From positions 145,940 to 209,939 of the forward strand of contig NZ_KE386850.1 in assembly GCF_000429125.1 (NCBI RefSeq): a DNA stretch of 64,000 bases, written 5' to 3'. The position numbers were made by a program, and so were the translations under genes. Origin of the DNA: Aequorivita capsosiphonis DSM 23843 (GTDB lineage Bacteria; Bacteroidota; Bacteroidia; Flavobacteriales; Flavobacteriaceae). The notes beneath the pieces were generated by a model. The model searched no databases. It was given only the letters and a program-made list of their open reading frames with translations, and was not told the DNA's origin. This document shows positions 42,159 through 49,572 of this stretch, piece after piece; position 1 is the first letter of the stretch, and each line of letters opens with the position of its first letter.

Positions 42159-43502
42159 ATGAAATTTATCGAAACCTTAAAAAATGTTTGGAGAATAGAA
42201 GAGCTGCGCAATCGCATCTTGCTTACGCTGGGAATGCTATTGGTTTATCGTTTTGGGGCACAAGTCGTGCTTCCTGGAATTGATGCCGATATGCTTGCAT
42301 CATTTGCGGGCAAATTCGATGCTGGAGGAATTGGTGGATTGCTAAACGCATTTACAGGAGGGGCTTTTGCCAACGCTTCTGTTTTTGCATTGGGTATTAT
42401 GCCTTATATTTCTGCTTCTATTGTTGTCCAGTTGATGCAGATTGCGGTTCCTTACCTTCAGAAACTACAGAAAGAAGGAGAAAGTGGTCGTAAGAAGATC
42501 AATCAAATTACACGTTGGTTAACCATCGGTATTTGTTTGGTTCAAGCACCAAGTTATCTAGCGGGTCTTCCAGCAATGGGTGTGCCAGCAGAAGCCTTTA
42601 TAATGGGGCAAAGCGTAATGTTCTACGTTTCCTCAGTAATTATTTTGGTAACAGGAACCATATTCGCAATGTGGTTGGGTGAGAAAATTACAGACAAAGG
42701 TATTGGTAATGGTATCTCCATACTTATTATGGTTGGTATTATAGCACGTATGCCACAGTCCTTTGCTCAGGAATTCGTTTCAAGAGTAATGGAATCTAAT
42801 GGAGGATTGATTATGATCCTTATTGAATTGGTGATCTGGTTTGTGATTATCTTACTATCAATTATGTTGGTAATGGCAGTGCGGAAAATACCGGTTCAAT
42901 ATGCAAGAAGATCGGCAAGCGGTGGTTTCGAAAAGAATATTTTTGGAGCGAGACAGTTTATCCCATTAAAATTGAACGCTTCTGGGGTAATGCCTATCAT
43001 CTTTGCGCAAGCAATTATGTTTGTACCAGCAGCAGTAGCAAGTGTCTCTGACAGCGAATTTGCGCAGGGCATTCAAGCTACCTTTAGTGATATCTTCGGA
43101 TTTTGGTATAACTTGGTATTTGCAGTATTGATTATAATATTTACATATTTCTATACGGCTATTACAGTACCAACAAACAAAATGGCTGACGACTTAAAAC
43201 GTAGCGGTGGATTTATTCCAGGTATTAAACCAGGATCGCAAACTGCTGAGTATTTAGATCGAATTATGTCGCAGATAACTTTACCAGGTTCTGTGTTCCT
43301 AGCCTTGATCGCGATTGCACCAGCATTCGTTGTTAAATTGATGGGAATTCAGCAAGGTTGGGCATTGTTCTACGGTGGTACATCACTACTTATTATGGTA
43401 GGTGTGGCTATCGATACGATGCAGCAAGTGAACTCCTATTTATTGAATCGTCATTATGATGGCTTGATGAAAAGCGGAAAAAACAGAAAAGCGGTAGCTT
43501 AA
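42159..43502 (+). CDS. secY: Protein translocase subunit SecY
   Basis: SecY forms the protein-conducting channel of the inner membrane. The 447-aa protein has ten hydrophobic segments; visible motifs are RNRILLTLGMLLVYRFGAQV (TM1), the plug region after ADMLASFAG, GIMPYISASIVVQLMQI (TM2), KGIGNGISILIMVGI and the cytoplasmic loops PVQYARRSA and MKSGKNRKAV. Length is normal. The next gene, infA, has its own promoter in the 97-bp gap. Confidence 0.97.
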   Translation: MKFIETLKNVWRIEELRNRILLTLGMLLVYRFGAQVVLPGIDADMLASFAGKFDAGGIGGLLNAFTGGAFANASVFALGIMPYISASIVVQLMQIAVPYLQKLQKEGESGRKKINQITRWLTIGICLVQAPSYLAGLPAMGVPAEAFIMGQSVMFYVSSVIILVTGTIFAMWLGEKITDKGIGNGISILIMVGIIARMPQSFAQEFVSRVMESNGGLIMILIELVIWFVIILLSIMLVMAVRKIPVQYARRSASGGFEKNIFGARQFIPLKLNASGVMPIIFAQAIMFVPAAVASVSDSEFAQGIQATFSDIFGFWYNLVFAVLIIIFTYFYTAITVPTNKMADDLKRSGGFIPGIKPGSQTAEYLDRIMSQITLPGSVFLALIAIAPAFVVKLMGIQQGWALFYGGTSLLIMVGVAIDTMQQVNSYLLNRHYDGLMKSGKNRKAVA

Positions 43503-43535
43503 TTAAAATTATAGTGATTATTAGATAGTATTTGT

Positions 43536-43543
43536 TACTTTTG
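43536..43543 (+). promoter_or_regulatory. -7 box of an infA promoter
   Basis: TACTTTTG matches TAnnTTTG perfectly, 57 bp before the infA ATG and 34 bp after the secY stop. It suggests that infA-rpmJ-rpsM and the alpha cluster can be transcribed apart from the spc genes. Confidence 0.6.
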
Positions 43544-43599
43544 CAAAAAAATTACAAATACTATCTTTTACCTATTTAAAGATAAATACCAATAATAGA

Positions 43600-43815
43600 A
43601 TGGCAAAACAAAGCGCAATTGAACAAGATGGAAGTATAGTGGAAGCACTATCAAACGCAATGTTCCGTGTTGAATTGGAAAATGGTCACATTGTAACCGC
43701 TCACATTTCTGGTAAAATGCGAATGCACTACATTAAATTGTTGCCAGGCGATAAAGTGAAGCTTGAGATGAGTCCGTACGATTTAACGAAGGCGAGAATA
43801 ACATACAGATATTAA
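43600..43815 (+). CDS. infA: Translation initiation factor IF-1
   Basis: IF-1 is a one-domain OB-fold protein that binds the 30S A site at initiation. The 71-aa product is full length: [60 protein letters not shown] and KARITYRY. It has its own candidate promoter and lies between secY and rpmJ. A palindrome of the GATAGCTATC family follows its stop. Confidence 0.97.
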   Translation: MAKQSAIEQDGSIVEALSNAMFRVELENGHIVTAHISGKMRMHYIKLLPGDKVKLEMSPYDLTKARITYRY

Positions 43816-43816
43816 T

Positions 43817-43833
43817 CCCTGATAGCTATCGGG
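43817..43833. repeat. Dispersed palindrome CCTGATAGCTATCGGG
   Basis: Third copy in the window of the CCCGATAGCTATCGGG family, directly after the infA stop. One arm position is T instead of C (a G-U pair in RNA), so the stem still forms. It separates infA and rpmJ by 62 bp. Confidence 0.6.
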
Positions 43834-43877
43834 ACGAACCTCAGGGTTCATTGAATACTAAATATAAATAAGAACAG

Positions 43878-43994
43878 ATGAAAGTTAGAGCATCCGTAAA
43901 GAAAAGAAGTGCCGACTGCAAGATTGTACGCAGGAAAGGCAGATTATATGTAATTAATAAAAAGAACCCAAAGTTCAAACAAAGACAAGGATAA
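43878..43994 (+). CDS. rpmJ: 50S ribosomal protein L36 (zinc-free type)
   Basis: The 38-codon frame encodes [20 protein letters not shown] followed by [18 protein letters not shown], a clear L36. L36 usually has a CCCH zinc ribbon; here a single Cys is left and the His is replaced (KFKQRQG), so this is a zinc-free C- form. rpsM follows after 3 bp. Confidence 0.96.
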   Translation: MKVRASVKKRSADCKIVRRKGRLYVINKKNPKFKQRQG

Positions 43995-43997
43995 GTT

Positions 43998-44372
43998 ATG
44001 GCAAGAATCGCAGGTGTAGATATCCCGAAGCACAAAAGGGGTGTAATCGCGTTAACGTATATCTTCGGAATCGGTAAAAGCCGTGCCCAAGATATTCTGA
44101 ACAAAGCCGGAGTTGACGAGGATAAAAAAGTAAGTGAATGGAACGATGATGAAATCGGGGCTATTCGTGACGCTGTTGGATCGTTCAAAATCGAAGGTGA
44201 ATTACGTAGTGAAGTTCAATTAAGTATTAAACGCTTAATGGATATTGGTTGTTACAGAGGTATTCGTCACAGATCGGGTCTTCCTTTAAGAGGACAACGT
44301 ACTAAGAATAACTCACGTACTAGAAAAGGAAAACGTAAAACTGTTGCTAACAAGAAAAAAGCAACTAAATAA
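43998..44372 (+). CDS. rpsM: 30S ribosomal protein S13
   Basis: S13 is in the 30S head and touches the P-site tRNA. The 124-aa protein begins [20 protein letters not shown], has the helix-two-turn-helix [20 protein letters not shown] and the basic tail [21 protein letters not shown] 100-bp spacer with pairing ends follows before rpsK. Confidence 0.97.
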   Translation: MARIAGVDIPKHKRGVIALTYIFGIGKSRAQDILNKAGVDEDKKVSEWNDDEIGAIRDAVGSFKIEGELRSEVQLSIKRLMDIGCYRGIRHRSGLPLRGQRTKNNSRTRKGKRKTVANKKKATK

Positions 44373-44381
44373 CAGTTGATA

Positions 44382-44462
44382 GATTTTAGGGGAATGGTTT
44401 TGGTTGAATATTTTATAATTCTTCAGCTGAGATATCTTCCACTAAGCACTACAACCTAAATC
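44382..44462 (+). promoter_or_regulatory. Closed stem-loop in the rpsM-rpsK spacer
   Basis: GATTTTAGG (44382-44390) pairs with CCTAAATC (44455-44462) with one bulged base, enclosing 64 nt with an internal TCAGCTGA palindrome (44423-44430). The stem ends 10 nt before the rpsK ATG. In E. coli the two genes are only a few bases apart, so this long spacer is a candidate regulatory RNA. Confidence 0.35.
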
Positions 44463-44472
44463 ACTAGAAGTT

Positions 44473-44874
44473 ATGGCAAAGACAAGTCAAAAAACTACAA
44501 AATCAGTCAAGAAACGTAAGGTTAATGTTGAGTCAGTAGGTGAAGCACACATTACAGCTTCCTTCAACAACATTATTGTTTCCTTGACAAATAAAAATGG
44601 AGATGTTATCTCTTGGTCCTCAGCCGGTAAAATGGGTTTCCGTGGATCTAAGAAAAACACGCCTTACGCTGCTCAGTTAGCATCAGAAGATTGTGCGAAA
44701 GTTGCACACGACGCTGGTTTACGTAAAGTAAAAGTTTATGTAAAAGGACCAGGTAACGGTAGAGAATCTGCAATACGTTCTATCCACAATGCTGGAATTG
44801 AAGTAACTGAAATTATTGATGTTACTCCAATGCCACACAACGGATGCCGTCCTCCAAAAAGAAGAAGAGTCTAA
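44473..44874 (+). CDS. rpsK: 30S ribosomal protein S11
   Basis: S11 is on the 30S platform near the E site. The 133-aa protein has [39 protein letters not shown] and the C-terminal [19 protein letters not shown]. Normal length. It is followed by the 201-bp structured rpsK-rpsD spacer. Confidence 0.97.
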   Translation: MAKTSQKTTKSVKKRKVNVESVGEAHITASFNNIIVSLTNKNGDVISWSSAGKMGFRGSKKNTPYAAQLASEDCAKVAHDAGLRKVKVYVKGPGNGRESAIRSIHNAGIEVTEIIDVTPMPHNGCRPPKRRRV

Positions 44875-44978
44875 TATTATTTATTGTTGTTTTTTATTAT
44901 ACCTCCTCATCTGGCGAAATAATACACAATAACAATAAAAAATAATAATAGATAATAATCAATAATAAGTATCAATCT

Positions 44979-45058
44979 GAAGAAATTGAAAACTAAAGGA
45001 TAGTAAAGACAGGATATATCCTGTCTCAACAAAATGACCTTAATTTAGTTTTTTCTTC
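44979..45058 (+). ncRNA. Candidate S4-operon leader RNA before rpsD
   Basis: A long-range helix is built from three blocks: GAAGAA (44979-44984) with TTCTTC (45053-45058), AAAACTAAA (44989-44997) with TTTAGTTTT (45044-45052), and GG (44998-44999) with CC (45038-45039), 17 bp in all. It encloses a perfect 20-nt palindrome AGACAGGA...TCCTGTCT (45007-45026). A second CCTTAAATTAG (45063-45073) next to the rpsD ATG repeats the CCTTAATTTAG of the helix arm (45038-45048), offering a switch. S4 autoregulates alpha operons in other bacteria. Confidence 0.55.
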
Positions 45059-45075
45059 AAAACCTTAAATTAGAA

Positions 45076-45681
45076 ATGGCAAGATATACTGGTCCAAAAA
45101 CTAAAATCGCCCGTAAATTCGGGGAAGCAATCTTCGGAGACGACAAATCTTTCGAAAAAAGAAATTACCCTCCAGGGCAACACGGGAACACCCGTCGTCG
45201 TGGTAAAAAATCTGAATATGCTATCCAGTTAATGGAAAAGCAAAAAACAAAATACACCTATGGTATTTTGGAACGTCAGTTTAGAAACATGTTTAAAAAG
45301 GCGAATGCTGCTCCTGGAATTACAGGTGCTGTATTACTTCAAATGTGTGAGTCTCGTTTAGACAACGTAGTGTACAGAATGGGGATTTCTCCAAGTCGCT
45401 CTGGCGCAAGACAATTAGTTTCTCACCGTCACATCACCGTTAATGGTGAAAAAGTAAACATTCCATCATACCAACTTAAAGCTGGTGATGTAGTGGCCGT
45501 TAGAGAGAAGTCAAAATCTCTTGAGGCAATCAACAACTCTTTGGCAAATGCAAGTCACGTGTATGAGTGGATTACTTGGAATGGCGAAAAGAAGGAAGGA
45601 ACTTTCGTTTCTATCCCAGAGCGTATTCAAATTCCAGAAAATGTGAACGAGCAGCTAATCGTTGAATTATATTCTAAATAA
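45076..45681 (+). CDS. rpsD: 30S ribosomal protein S4
   Basis: S4 starts 16S rRNA assembly and is an autogenous translational repressor in E. coli and B. subtilis. The 201-aa protein shows [40 protein letters not shown], and the S4 RNA-binding domain [20 protein letters not shown] followed by [20 protein letters not shown]. It lacks the zinc cysteines. It follows the strongest structured spacer of the cluster. Confidence 0.97.
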   Translation: MARYTGPKTKIARKFGEAIFGDDKSFEKRNYPPGQHGNTRRRGKKSEYAIQLMEKQKTKYTYGILERQFRNMFKKANAAPGITGAVLLQMCESRLDNVVYRMGISPSRSGARQLVSHRHITVNGEKVNIPSYQLKAGDVVAVREKSKSLEAINNSLANASHVYEWITWNGEKKEGTFVSIPERIQIPENVNEQLIVELYSK

Positions 45682-45702
45682 TTAAAACAAAGAAAGTCAA
45701 TT

Positions 45703-46695
45703 ATGGCAGTATTTAGTTTTCAGAAGCCTGATAAAGTTATAATGGTAAACTCGACCGATTTCGAGGGGAAATTTGAATTTCGCCCTTTGGAACCAGGTTA
45801 CGGACTTACCATCGGTAACGCATTAAGACGTGTGCTACTTTCCTCATTGGAAGGATTCGCCATCACTTCGGTTCGCATCGAAGGCGTGGATCACGAATTT
45901 TCTACCATCGCTGGAGTAGTGGAAGACGTTACAGAAATTATTTTGAATCTGAAGCAAGTTCGGTTCAAAAGACAGATAGACGAAATAGATAACGAAACAG
46001 TTACCATTTCAGTTTCTGGTAAAGACCAGTTAAAAGCTGGTGATTTCCAAAAATTTATTTCTGGTTTTCAAGTGTTGAATCCAGACTTGGTAATCTGTAA
46101 TATGGAGTCTAAAGTAAACCTTAACTTCGAAATTACTATCGAAAAAGGTCGTGGTTATGTTCCTGCTGAAGAGAACAAAAAAGCGAATGCTCCTTTGGGT
46201 ACTATCTTTACAGATTCTATCTACACGCCAATAAAAAATGTGAAGTACAGCATTGAAAATTTCCGTGTAGAGCAGAAAACAGATTACGAAAAATTGGTTT
46301 TCGAAATACAAACTGACGGGTCTATTAACCCAAAAGACGCATTGACTGAAGCTGCAAAAACATTAATCCACCACTTTATGTTGTTCAGCGATGAGCGTAT
46401 TACTTTGGAGGCAGATGAGATTGCACAAACTGAAACTTATGATGAAGAATCCCTTCACATGCGTCAGTTGCTTAAAACTAAACTAGTAGATATGGATCTT
46501 TCGGTTCGTGCGCTAAACTGTTTAAAAGCTGCAGAAGTTGATACTTTGGGCGACCTTGTATCTTTCAATAAAAACGACTTGATGAAGTTCCGTAACTTCG
46601 GTAAAAAATCACTTACAGAGCTTGAAGAGCTTGTAAATGTAAAAGGCCTAAACTTCGGGATGGATCTTGCAAAGTATAAACTAGACAAAGACTAA
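45703..46695 (+). CDS. rpoA: DNA-directed RNA polymerase subunit alpha
   Basis: The alpha subunit dimerises to scaffold RNA polymerase and contacts upstream DNA and activators. The 330-aa protein has the N-terminal domain ([38 protein letters not shown]), a short linker, and the C-terminal domain with [20 protein letters not shown] and [20 protein letters not shown]. It is 21 bp after rpsD. A 163-bp repeat-filled gap precedes rplQ. Confidence 0.98.
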   Translation: MAVFSFQKPDKVIMVNSTDFEGKFEFRPLEPGYGLTIGNALRRVLLSSLEGFAITSVRIEGVDHEFSTIAGVVEDVTEIILNLKQVRFKRQIDEIDNETVTISVSGKDQLKAGDFQKFISGFQVLNPDLVICNMESKVNLNFEITIEKGRGYVPAEENKKANAPLGTIFTDSIYTPIKNVKYSIENFRVEQKTDYEKLVFEIQTDGSINPKDALTEAAKTLIHHFMLFSDERITLEADEIAQTETYDEESLHMRQLLKTKLVDMDLSVRALNCLKAAEVDTLGDLVSFNKNDLMKFRNFGKKSLTELEELVNVKGLNFGMDLAKYKLDKD

Positions 46696-46700
46696 AGTAG

Positions 46701-46826
46701 ACGTGAGATGTTAGATCTGAGATTTTAGAAGTCTCATATCTAACGTCTAACATGTCCAACCCGCCTGCCGGCAGGCAGGTCTATTAATTATTAATCCATC
46801 ATAATTTGCTCCCAGCCTAAGGCTGG
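46701..46826. repeat. Three palindromes in the rpoA-rplQ gap
   Basis: First, a long imperfect hairpin (46701-46750) combines AGAC/GTCT, GTTAGAT/ATCTAAC and TGAGA/TCTCA. Second, CGCCTGCCGGCAGGCAGG (46762-46779) contains the same CCTGCCGGCAGGCAG core found in the tRNA remnant at 12446-12464. Third, CCAGCC-TAA-GGCTGG (46812-46826) makes a 6-bp stem. None has a following T-run. The 163-bp gap holds no gene. Confidence 0.6.
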
Positions 46827-46858
46827 TCCAGTAGCAAGATGATGAAAATAAAAATGTC

Positions 46859-47383
46859 ATGAGACACGGAAAAAAAATAAATCAATTAAGTAGAAAAACT
46901 GCCCATAGACACTCTATGATGGCGAACATGGCTAGTTCTTTAATTGAACATAAAAGAATCAACACTACCGTTGCCAAAGCGAAATCTTTAAAGCAATTTG
47001 TTGAGCCATTAATAACAAAGTCTAAGGAAGACACTACGCACAACCGTCGTTTGGTTATGGCAAAATTGCGTCAAAAAGAGCAAGTTGCTGAACTTTTCAG
47101 AACTGTTGCTCCAAAAGTAGGTGATCGTCCAGGAGGTTATACTCGTATAATTAAACTGGGGAATCGACAAGGTGATAACGCTGATATGGCAATGATAGAA
47201 CTTGTTGACTTCAACGAGCTTTACAACGCAGGAAAAGCTACTAAGAAGAAAACCACACGTAGAAGCCGTCGTGGAAGTGGTTCCGGAACTGATGCTGCTG
47301 CTTCAACTGATGCAAAAGCTACTCCAGCAAAAGAATCTACCGCTGCTAAAGCTAAGGCGGACGAAGGAAAAGAAGAGGAATAA
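46859..47383 (+). CDS. rplQ: 50S ribosomal protein L17 with extended C-terminus
   Basis: L17 is near the tunnel exit. Residues 1-120 form the usual domain: [40 protein letters not shown], and [20 protein letters not shown] followed by [12 protein letters not shown]. Then comes a low-complexity tail of about 50 residues rich in Lys, Ala, Thr and Glu, ending KADEGKEEE, absent from E. coli L17 (127 aa) but common in Bacteroidota. A decayed copy of the last 68 bp stands 2 kb downstream (49343-49410). A terminator follows. Confidence 0.97.
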   Translation: MRHGKKINQLSRKTAHRHSMMANMASSLIEHKRINTTVAKAKSLKQFVEPLITKSKEDTTHNRRLVMAKLRQKEQVAELFRTVAPKVGDRPGGYTRIIKLGNRQGDNADMAMIELVDFNELYNAGKATKKKTTRRSRRGSGSGTDAAASTDAKATPAKESTAAKAKADEGKEEE

Positions 47384-47409
47384 TTTTCTTGATTCAAATA
47401 TATTAAACG

Positions 47410-47438
47410 CCGCCAAGTTATCTTGGCGGTTTTTTTTT
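47410..47438 (+). terminator. Intrinsic terminator after rplQ
   Basis: CCGCCAAG (47410-47417) pairs with CTTGGCGG (47422-47429) around TTAT and is followed by nine T. It ends the ribosomal-protein transcription 26 bp after the rplQ stop. Confidence 0.92.
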
Positions 47439-47453
47439 GAAAAAAAATACGCG

Positions 47454-48005
47454 ATGAAAAATCTACTAATCGCATTGTTTCTTTTGACCACCTTATTGGT
47501 GCAAGGACAAGAAGAAGCATTCACAGAAAGAGTATGGCGGGTTAATTTTATAAATCCAGGAGTGGAGCTGGAAATGCCTGTTGCCGAAAAAAGCACGTTC
47601 TCAACAAATGTGGGTGTTGGCTACAATGGCACTTACCCCGAGTTAACCTATGGAGGAAATGGATTTGTTTATATAATCGCTCCTTTTTTAGATTTGCAAT
47701 TTAAACAACTTTATAACTTTAAAAAGCGAGTTGCTAAAGGGAAGCAAGTTTCTGGAAATTCAGGTAATTTTCTCTCTGCAAGGATTATAACACATGGACC
47801 TTCAATGGCAGATAATGTATTTAGAAAGTCCGATTTCGATTTTGCAGTAGGTCCTACGTAGGCACTTCAAAGAGAATATGGAAATATTCATTTATTATTT
47901 GATGTAGGGCCACAGTTCTATTTTGATAGTAATGGAAATACGGGTTTTTGGCCTTTAATGGTGCAACTGAATATCGGTTTGAATTTGAACTCCAATAAAG
48001 ATTGA
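47454..48005 (+). pseudogene. Outer-membrane-type small protein with in-frame amber codon
   Basis: ATG at 47454 opens a frame with a signal peptide (MKNLLIALFLLTTLLVQG, then QEEAF) and beta-rich sequence (FINPGVELEMPVAEKSTFST, NVGVGYNG, YIIAPFLDLQFKQLYNF). It stops at TAG 47859-47861, but the same frame continues for 47 more codons (ALQREYGNIHLLFDVGPQF ... LMVQLNIGLNLNSNKD) to TGA 48003-48005, and that part has the alternating pattern of the last barrel strands. TAG follows VGPT, where a Trp (TGG) would fit well. The gene therefore looks like a full 183-codon frame broken by one TGG-to-TAG change. The family is not recognised. The break could also be a sequencing error. Confidence 0.75.
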
Positions 48006-48029
48006 TTTTGTTCCAGTTAAAAGAATAAC

Positions 48030-48060
48030 AAAGGGATAAGCGTTTTCGTTTGTCCCTTTT
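48030..48060 (+). terminator. Terminator repeat, copy 1
   Basis: AAAGGGATAAGCG and CGTTTGTCCCTTT form a 13-bp stem with two G-U pairs around TTTT, then T residues. Practically the same sequence recurs at 49217 and 49435. This copy ends the amber-containing gene. Confidence 0.8.
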
Positions 48061-48119
48061 CACTTCCTGAATAATTACAATTTACATTAATATTAATTAT
48101 AAAAAAAATTGATTTTTAT

Positions 48120-48149
48120 TTGTCCAGAATTATTTTCACACGATCTTTG
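48120..48149 (+). promoter_or_regulatory. Promoter of the T9SS-secreted protein gene
   Basis: TTG (48120-48122) and GATCTTTG (48142-48149; one mismatch to TAnnTTTG) are 19 bp apart, the normal Bacteroidota spacing, and lie 49 bp upstream of the ATG at 48198. Confidence 0.6.
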
Positions 48150-48197
48150 CGCGCTATTAATCAAATACTTATCTCTTGATTTTTGTATTTACCACTT

Positions 48198-49169
48198 ATG
48201 ATAAAGAAAATACTTTTACCTGTTTTTCTGTTTTATGGTGTCTTAATAAATGCTCAGAGCGTTTATGAATTTCAAACAGAAAATATTGCTTATCAAAATT
48301 TAGTTGAAAGCACATCGCTAAACAATGGTGACGTTTGGGATGATCCTGCATACACAATTTCATTGGGTTTCGATTTTATTCTGGGTGGAATAACGTATAA
48401 TACCATTTATTTTCCAGCTGATGGATTAGGGGCAGAATTAACCACATTTCCTGCGTTAGAATTTGGTACTACTGCTGTAATTGTTCCCATAGGGCAAGAT
48501 ATGGTTGATCTAGGTGAAACCACTGGCGTTTCATTATCGCCAATTTCATATAAAATTGAGGGTTCTGCTGGGAACAAAATTTTAAAAATCCAATGGAGTA
48601 ATGCCGGGTTTTATGATGATTCATTTGCTTCAGACTTTATGAATTTTCAGGTTTGGTTCTTTGAAGGGTCCAATGTTATTGAGTTTCATTATGGTTCAAG
48701 TCAAATCGATAATCCTTTCGAATCTTATGAAGAAGAAGCCGGGCCAATGGTAGCTTTTGCTCCACTATTTAATAATGATGATAGCGTTTTTATTCAAAAT
48801 GCTTATCTTTTAACTGGAGATCCTGCCAATCCGAGTGTGGTTATTTTAGAAGGCGATGACAATGCCGAGGGATCGCTAAATGGTAATATACCAACAGGTA
48901 CAGTTTACAGATTTACGCCAGAGTCTCTATCAACAGAAGATTACTCAAAAGCAGATTTCCAAATCTATCCAAATCCAACTTCTGATTATCTGAATATTAG
49001 AACCCAGTCTAATGACTTTACTTTCAGGATTTATAATGCACTTGGACAGAAGACAAATACAACAAAGGTTGAAAATGAAATCGACGTATCAAATCTTTCC
49101 AACGGAATCTATTTCATAAGAATTGAAAGTGAAACGGGATCAACTACCAAGAAATTTATAAAGCAATAA
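48198..49169 (+). CDS. Secreted protein with T9SS type A C-terminal sorting domain
   Basis: The 323-aa protein has a signal peptide (MIKKILLPVFLFYGVLINAQ), a beta-rich body (YTISLGFDFILGGITYNTIY, FMNFQVWFFEGSNVIEFHYG) and the type IX secretion C-terminal domain of about 75 residues: FQIYPNPTSDYLNIRTQ, FRIYNALGQK, IDVSNLSNGIYFIRIESETG and the basic end TKKFIKQ. It is thus exported through the outer membrane and anchored or released. The body resembles sandwich domains of other flavobacterial secreted proteins, but I do not recognise a specific function. The upstream TTG extension at 48183 is rejected. It has its own promoter and lies inside the segment that separates rplQ from carA. Confidence 0.85.
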   Translation: MIKKILLPVFLFYGVLINAQSVYEFQTENIAYQNLVESTSLNNGDVWDDPAYTISLGFDFILGGITYNTIYFPADGLGAELTTFPALEFGTTAVIVPIGQDMVDLGETTGVSLSPISYKIEGSAGNKILKIQWSNAGFYDDSFASDFMNFQVWFFEGSNVIEFHYGSSQIDNPFESYEEEAGPMVAFAPLFNNDDSVFIQNAYLLTGDPANPSVVILEGDDNAEGSLNGNIPTGTVYRFTPESLSTEDYSKADFQIYPNPTSDYLNIRTQSNDFTFRIYNALGQKTNTTKVENEIDVSNLSNGIYFIRIESETGSTTKKFIKQ

Positions 49170-49216
49170 TTAGGAGAAAATCATTCTGAGAATCTAAATT
49201 TTCGGAACAAGCCAAG

Positions 49217-49250
49217 AAAGGGATAAGCGTTTTCGTTTGTCCCTTTTTTT
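49217..49250 (+). terminator. Terminator repeat, copy 2
   Basis: Same 13-bp stem as copy 1 (AAAGGGATAAGCG...CGTTTGTCCC) followed by seven T. It ends the T9SS protein gene, 47 bp after its stop. Confidence 0.88.
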
Positions 49251-49342
49251 ATGCTATTTCCGTAAATGACTTTAAGAATACACGGCAGTACAACTTTGCG
49301 TCTCTGCGTCCTTGCATGAAAATTTTACCACCCAAAACCATA

Positions 49343-49410
49343 AAGCCACTTCATCAAGAAAATTTCCCGCCACGAAAGTCGAGGTTGACGAAGGTAAAGA
49401 AGAAGAATAA
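49343..49410 (+). pseudogene. Decayed copy of the rplQ 3' end
   Basis: These 68 bp align without gaps to the last 68 bp of rplQ (47316-47383): 51 of 68 positions are identical by my count, and the frame ends KVEVDEGKEEE-stop against [15 protein letters not shown]. The upstream part of rplQ is missing. The 403-bp stretch 49170-49572 otherwise contains terminator copies 2 and 3, the carA promoter and no gene. Confidence 0.75.
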
Positions 49411-49434
49411 ATGAATTTGAATTCATTAACTAAC

Positions 49435-49468
49435 AAAGGGATAAGCGTTTTCGTTTATCCCTTTTTTT
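49435..49468 (+). terminator. Terminator repeat, copy 3
   Basis: Third copy (AAAGGGATAAGCG...CGTTTATCCC plus seven T). One change (TTTATCCC) turns the G-U pair of the other copies into a Watson-Crick pair. It stands just after the rplQ-tail copy, which suggests that it was the original rplQ terminator. Confidence 0.88.
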
Positions 49469-49472
49469 ATAC

Positions 49473-49480
49473 TATTTTTG
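49473..49480 (+). promoter_or_regulatory. -7 box of the carA promoter
   Basis: TATTTTTG matches TAnnTTTG perfectly and lies 92 bp upstream of carA, directly after terminator copy 3. The -33 region would fall within the terminator hairpin. Confidence 0.55.
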
Positions 49481-49572
49481 CAAAGAATTTGGAAAAGCTA
49501 GTTGCTCAGAGTTCGATTACGAACCTTTTCAACTTTTAACCTGAAACCAAAAACCTGAAACCCTTCAAAAGA

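Noticed and set aside
47202-47453. N-terminal extension of the amber-containing gene into rplQ
   Set aside because: The upstream part is an out-of-frame reading of the rplQ tail and the terminator; a proper signal peptide starts at ATG 47454.
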